This document shows positions 61,901 through 64,000 of a stretch of DNA of 64,000 nucleotides, piece after piece. The first letter of the stretch is position 1, and the number at the start of each line of letters is the position of its first letter. The stretch is taken from positions 235,794 through 299,793 of the forward strand of contig NMRB01000163.1 in the NCBI GenBank assembly GCA_002633025.1, written 5' to 3'. The position numbers and the translations under genes are program-made. Under the pieces are notes generated by a model. It ran no database searches. It had not been told where the DNA came from and was given only the letters and a program-made list of their open reading frames with translations. The DNA is from Notospermus geniculatus. Taxonomy: Eukaryota > Nemertea > Pilidiophora > Heteronemertea > Lineidae.

Positions 61901-63782
61901 TTCGTGGTCGTGCTATGAAAACCAGCAAGTACAGGATACACTTTCAGTCTAACATGGGTAAATAGGAGCAGTCAGCCGCGCTTATTGCTAACAGATGGCA
62001 GCACAGTCTTAGCCGACCAAATGTACAGGAAATCTATTATGATCGCTGCTCGATCGATAATGACTGGGTCCGCTAGATGCATTGAATTGGGCCCTAGTGA
62101 CACCTAGTGGTCAACTCGCTGACAGCTCCTATTGATGAATAAAACTGCTTCATGACTAACATGGTGCAGGGGCATCAAGAGGGGCACAGTTCACCCTTCT
62201 CTGTCTTACATTAACAGGTCTTGGTAAGTAGGTTTGTCCATCATTTGTTCAATGATGATATTGCGATCTTGCTAACTTCCAAACTCTCTTTTACTAACCA
62301 TTGAGTGTAGTCTTTGTCTTTGTCAATGTATGTCCAGTCAGTGTGTTTGCATGTTTTCTAAAACTTCTGTAGCCTATATTCCCCGAGCTAACACAACAGA
62401 AGGTGACAGTCAACGAACTAAGGAACGAAGGCTCTAAATGTTATATGTTGTTGAAAGGATTAGAATCGAGTGTATTTCACATCTGTGTAAAGAATCATTC
62501 CTGACATGCCTGAGGAGTGTGTCTCATTATTTCTTGTGTCAAATTCCCTGTCTTGTCTTTGTTATTATATGACGTGGATTACACATACTTTGGTAAATCC
62601 TGAAACTGTTACTGGCTGCTCTTTGGAAGTGGGGTGCTCTACTTAAAATTGGTGTCATTTCTTCAGCACCCTTTGATTGTAAAGGTTGCATGGGTTCTTC
62701 CTTGAGTTTATCCAGTTCATAAACTATGTCTTGTTTCAGATATATCTGCCATGGCACTGGAGGCGGAGGTTCCAGAAGAGAAAAAACTACACCGCAGGAA
62801 GCATAGTCGCAGTCCTGAACCACCAACACTCAAGCCTCTTCCAACTGGCTTAGTCTTTGACATGAAGTAAGCTATTGAAGAAGCCAACAGCAAAAAACTG
62901 TTGACAAGTGATGCACCCAGGCTGAATGATTGAGCAAGACTTTGCATGCAATTATGTTATTTCCAGACTTCCTGCCTTGTTGATACTTACACAATCCAGT
63001 TCTCAGTCGAGACGTTCCACATGGATCTACTCATTGCAAGTTGTTTGTGATGTTTTCTTTCTTCCATCTTACAGAAATGTGCAGAGAATGTCAGAAATCA
63101 AGACAGATGTCGGATATGCCCGTGCTTGGGTCAGGCTGGCCCTGGAGAAGAAAGTAATGTCAGCCCACTTGAAGGAGTTACTCTCTGATGGTGATTTGCT
63201 CAAGTAAGTCCAAAGTTGTGTTGATTTTCTCGAAAAGTTTCCAGCAGTCATATGCTATACATTTTGAAAGTATCTTGCTTGTTCTATATTTGAAACGACA
63301 CGCTTTAGGAAATATGGCTCTGTGTATTCCCCTGTGATTTGTCATATGATTTCAGGAGTTTGTACAAACGTTATGCATTCCTCCGCTGTGAAGATGAGAG
63401 AGAACAGTTCCTGTACCACTTGCTTGCCCTAAATGCAGTCGACTACTATGCATTTACCAATTCATTCGTCAAAACAGGTGAGGTCAAATGTTTTATGAAA
63501 GTTGTTGGAGAATTCTTCTCCTCTGTCATAACATGACATAGTTCGTGTGCAATAGATGGAAGTAAACACTGTCAGTTCATTTCGTTAGGTAAATCAAGCC
63601 CATACACAAAGGAGTTCCAATCATTACTTTCAGTGATTCCATATCGGTTGATCATCTGCCCTGGGAAACGCTTCAGTGCTGCCTCCACAACCACTGCCAA
63701 TGTATGGATTTGTCTCTCGGGGCAGCTCGGAGAGACAGGGATCATCCATTTACCACGCCACCTCCTGGAGCATGAGTTTGAG
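40914..63782 (+). CDS. DENND5: DENND5A/B-like Rab6-interacting DENN protein, 5' 15 exons (partial)
   Basis: Exons: 40914-41010, 46257-46366, 46615-47149, 47365-47490, 47959-48143, 48285-49146, 49436-49586, 49804-49900, 53864-53989, 54159-54311, 54404-54500, 62740-62866, 63075-63203, 63356-63477, 63634-63782. Lengths sum to 3066 nt, exactly 1022 codons, with every phase matching. The start [13 protein letters not shown] matches the vertebrate N-terminus. uDENN (about 60-250) includes [11 protein letters not shown]. cDENN (about 270-350) has [14 protein letters not shown] and FLDAPVP. dDENN (to about 600) contains [17 protein letters not shown] and YIDNKIM. RUN1 (about 740-960) has [33 protein letters not shown] and [20 protein letters not shown]. 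The last exon starts the link to PLAT ([12 protein letters not shown]). PLAT and RUN2 must lie beyond the window. Family role: Rab39/Rab6-linked guanine-exchange and membrane-trafficking adaptor at the Golgi/endosomes. An Asn/Gln-rich insert lies in exon 6 near 48700. Confidence 0.95.
41462..41679. mobile_element. MITE, family D copy 1
   Basis: About 218 bp, with roughly 20-bp imperfect terminal repeats (TTAAAGGACTACGGTATTG / CAATACTGTGCTCCTATAA). It is repeated in direct orientation at 47519-47731; both copies are in DENND5 introns. Confidence 0.7.
41727..41966. mobile_element. 240-bp foldback with CATGACGTC arms
   Basis: ATAGACTCTATCACTCC and AGCGTCATGACGTCCCGC at the left match in reverse at the right end. 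Several CATGACGT words are in the arms. It is inside DENND5 intron 1. Confidence 0.7.
42368..42424. repeat. Short hairpin, 25-bp arms, 7-nt loop
   Basis: TTACACACTTTACTGACAA...TATA pairs with TATACGTTGTCAGTAAAGTG...TAA with about one mismatch. Confidence 0.7.
43475..43710 (-). mobile_element. tRNA-derived SINE
   Basis: Read on the minus strand, the head at 43625-43710 folds as a tRNA-like unit. Acceptor arms are GTCCTGG and CCAGGAC, there is an A-box-like TGGTCGAGTGG, and a perfect B box GGTTCGATCCC. The tail continues through AAGTCGTGAACCAATTTAGG and a CAAGTAAAAGACCC block. The irregular anticodon arm and long attached body argue for a SINE with an internal Pol III promoter rather than a functional tRNA gene. 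Confidence 0.65.
44073..44231. mobile_element. MITE with GGCCCGGTTGCACCAG arms
   Basis: TTAAGGCCCGGTTGCACCAG and CTGGTGCAACCGGGCCTAAG bound the element. Internal TTGAGGTTGA repeats alternate in the loop. Confidence 0.75.
44302..44349. repeat. Hairpin of the CAAAAATAGATAAG type, copy 3 (23-bp arms, 2-nt loop)
   Basis: TAGCAAAAATAGATAAGAGA plus GGA pairs perfectly with its complement at 44327-44349, leaving only AG as loop. Confidence 0.8.
44954..45037. repeat. Two adjacent perfect hairpins
   Basis: GTTCGTCATAT / ATATGACGAAC (about 44955-44981) is followed by a 23-bp arm starting AACACAAGATACAAAACTGA (44990-45012). That arm is perfectly complementary to 45015-45037, with loop TG. Confidence 0.8.
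47519..47731. mobile_element. MITE, family D copy 2
   Basis: This is a close copy of 41462-41679. It shares ACTACGTACATTTTGTAATG and CTAGGTGGCTCCCTCTACGT, and lacks a TAGGCCTA-containing insertion found in copy 1. Confidence 0.7.
49901..53863 (+). other. DENND5 intron 8
   Basis: A 4.0-kb AT-rich intron with no clear repeat. The only notable segment is the coding-like stretch at 52533-52661. Confidence 0.6.
52533..52661 (+). other. Coding-like segment in a DENND5 intron, possible alternative last exon
   Basis: After a weak acceptor (tcatcag), a frame in phase with the preceding exon (49804-49900, phase 0) runs to TGA. It reads [20 protein letters not shown] then [16 protein letters not shown]. 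The composition looks protein-like, with an RRNT basophilic kinase-type site. Its only internal donor would not keep frame with the next exon, so a truncated isoform ending here is the only in-frame use. Low certainty. Confidence 0.2.
55520..55639 (+). CDS. DENND5: Candidate DENND5 cassette exon A
   Basis: This 120-nt open segment lies between constitutive exons 54404-54500 and 62740-62866. It follows the strong acceptor attttctccag and ends before GTGAGA. It is phase 1-1, so its inclusion adds 40 residues without a frameshift, placing a proline/glycine-rich stretch ([14 protein letters not shown]) and [14 protein letters not shown] inside the RUN1 loop. Vertebrate DENND5A carries a variable insert at the same place. 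I cannot confirm expression. Confidence 0.45.
59658..59786 (+). CDS. DENND5: Candidate DENND5 cassette exon B
   Basis: This 129-nt open segment sits in the same long intron as cassette A. It follows a pyrimidine-rich acceptor (cctcccttgtcatgcag) and ends before GTAATT. It is also phase 1-1, adding 43 residues rich in Arg, Ser and His (for example [15 protein letters not shown]). It could be spliced alone or with cassette A. Coding status rests only on splice-site quality, an open frame and phase symmetry. Confidence 0.35.
61703..61839. mobile_element. Foldback MITE, family B copy 3
   Basis: Arms are TAAGGCTTCCTTTACATAGA and GTATGTAAAGGAAGCCTAA, with GTGTACGGTATAC subarms and a GCCGGTTAACAATGG / CCTTTGTTAACCGGC centre. 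It lies in the long DENND5 intron. Confidence 0.7.
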
Positions 63783-64000
63783 GTTAGTTTTATAAAAGGC
63801 ACTCAGATGCCAGGTAACAAGCACAGCCAGTTTGCTTGCCAGCGGAACAACAGCTATCTTTGACAGCCACTGGTCCCAGTGTTGACTCTCTTCAAGGTCA
63901 CTGGTGTAGAAAGATACCAAGGCCTTCACCTCTCCATTTGTAGATTCTTTTGCCAGCCAGGAATCCATCAGGCATGCTTGAAAGAAATGCGATGAATGAT
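63783..64000 (+). other. Start of the next DENND5 intron
   Basis: The donor GTTAGT at 63783 begins an intron that continues past the window. Exons for PLAT and RUN2 should follow. Confidence 0.7.

Larger units (their letters stand above)
54501..62739 (+). other. DENND5 intron 11 (8.2 kb)
   Basis: This holds the two candidate cassette exons (55520, 59658) and MITE B copy 3. Stretches near 61010-61110 and 61220-61290 look mildly exon-like but break phase. Nothing is recognised in 55640-59657. Confidence 0.6.

Overview
The window is eukaryotic nuclear DNA from an intron-rich animal genome. It has GT-AG introns, phase-conserved exons, many short foldback transposons, frequent TAGGCCTA and ACATGTA words, and one assembly gap. 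The gene content (diversin-, HINT-, macro-domain- and DENND5-type genes plus an MS4A-like tetraspan) and the repeat style suggest a marine invertebrate. An echinoderm or another invertebrate deuterostome is my best guess, but a lophotrochozoan cannot be excluded from this sequence alone.

Layout. 1-10.6 kb: gene-free flank packed with inverted-repeat elements. 10.6-28 kb, plus strand: an 11-exon ANKRD6/diversin gene of about 1117 residues, with eight ankyrin repeats encoded almost one per exon and a long tail on the last exon. Its 3.6-kb seventh intron holds a complete gene on the minus strand: a four-pass membrane protein of MS4A/CD20-like layout whose coding region is a single exon. 28-31.2 kb: 3' flank with foldback elements. 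31.2-33.2 kb, minus strand: a seven-exon macro-domain protein. 34.15-34.81 kb: run of N. 34.8-35.6 kb: the 3' end of an LTR retrotransposon with an SGNH-esterase-like reading frame, polypurine tract and LTR. 36.6-39.2 kb, minus strand: a HINT-family nucleotide hydrolase with a mitochondrial-looking N-terminus and two homologous, equal-length, same-phase versions of its third exon. 40.9-64 kb, plus strand: the first 15 constitutive exons (1022 residues) of a DENND5A/B-type Rab6-interacting DENN protein, running off the window end inside an intron after the RUN1 domain.

The genes do not form an operon or a pathway. They are independent housekeeping and signalling genes: planar-polarity/Wnt scaffold, membrane tetraspan, ADP-ribose metabolism, purine phosphoramidate hydrolysis and Rab-dependent trafficking. 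The most interesting observations are the tandem HINT exon pair, the nested MS4A-like gene with an LC8-type TQT motif, two back-to-back upstream ORFs abutting the DENND5 start codon, two phase-symmetric candidate cassette exons in DENND5, and a rich set of foldback repeats. The repeats include families present two or three times in the window and near-perfect hairpins with 2-nt loops. Gene models were assembled by reading splice sites and matching remembered family sequences; no database search was run.
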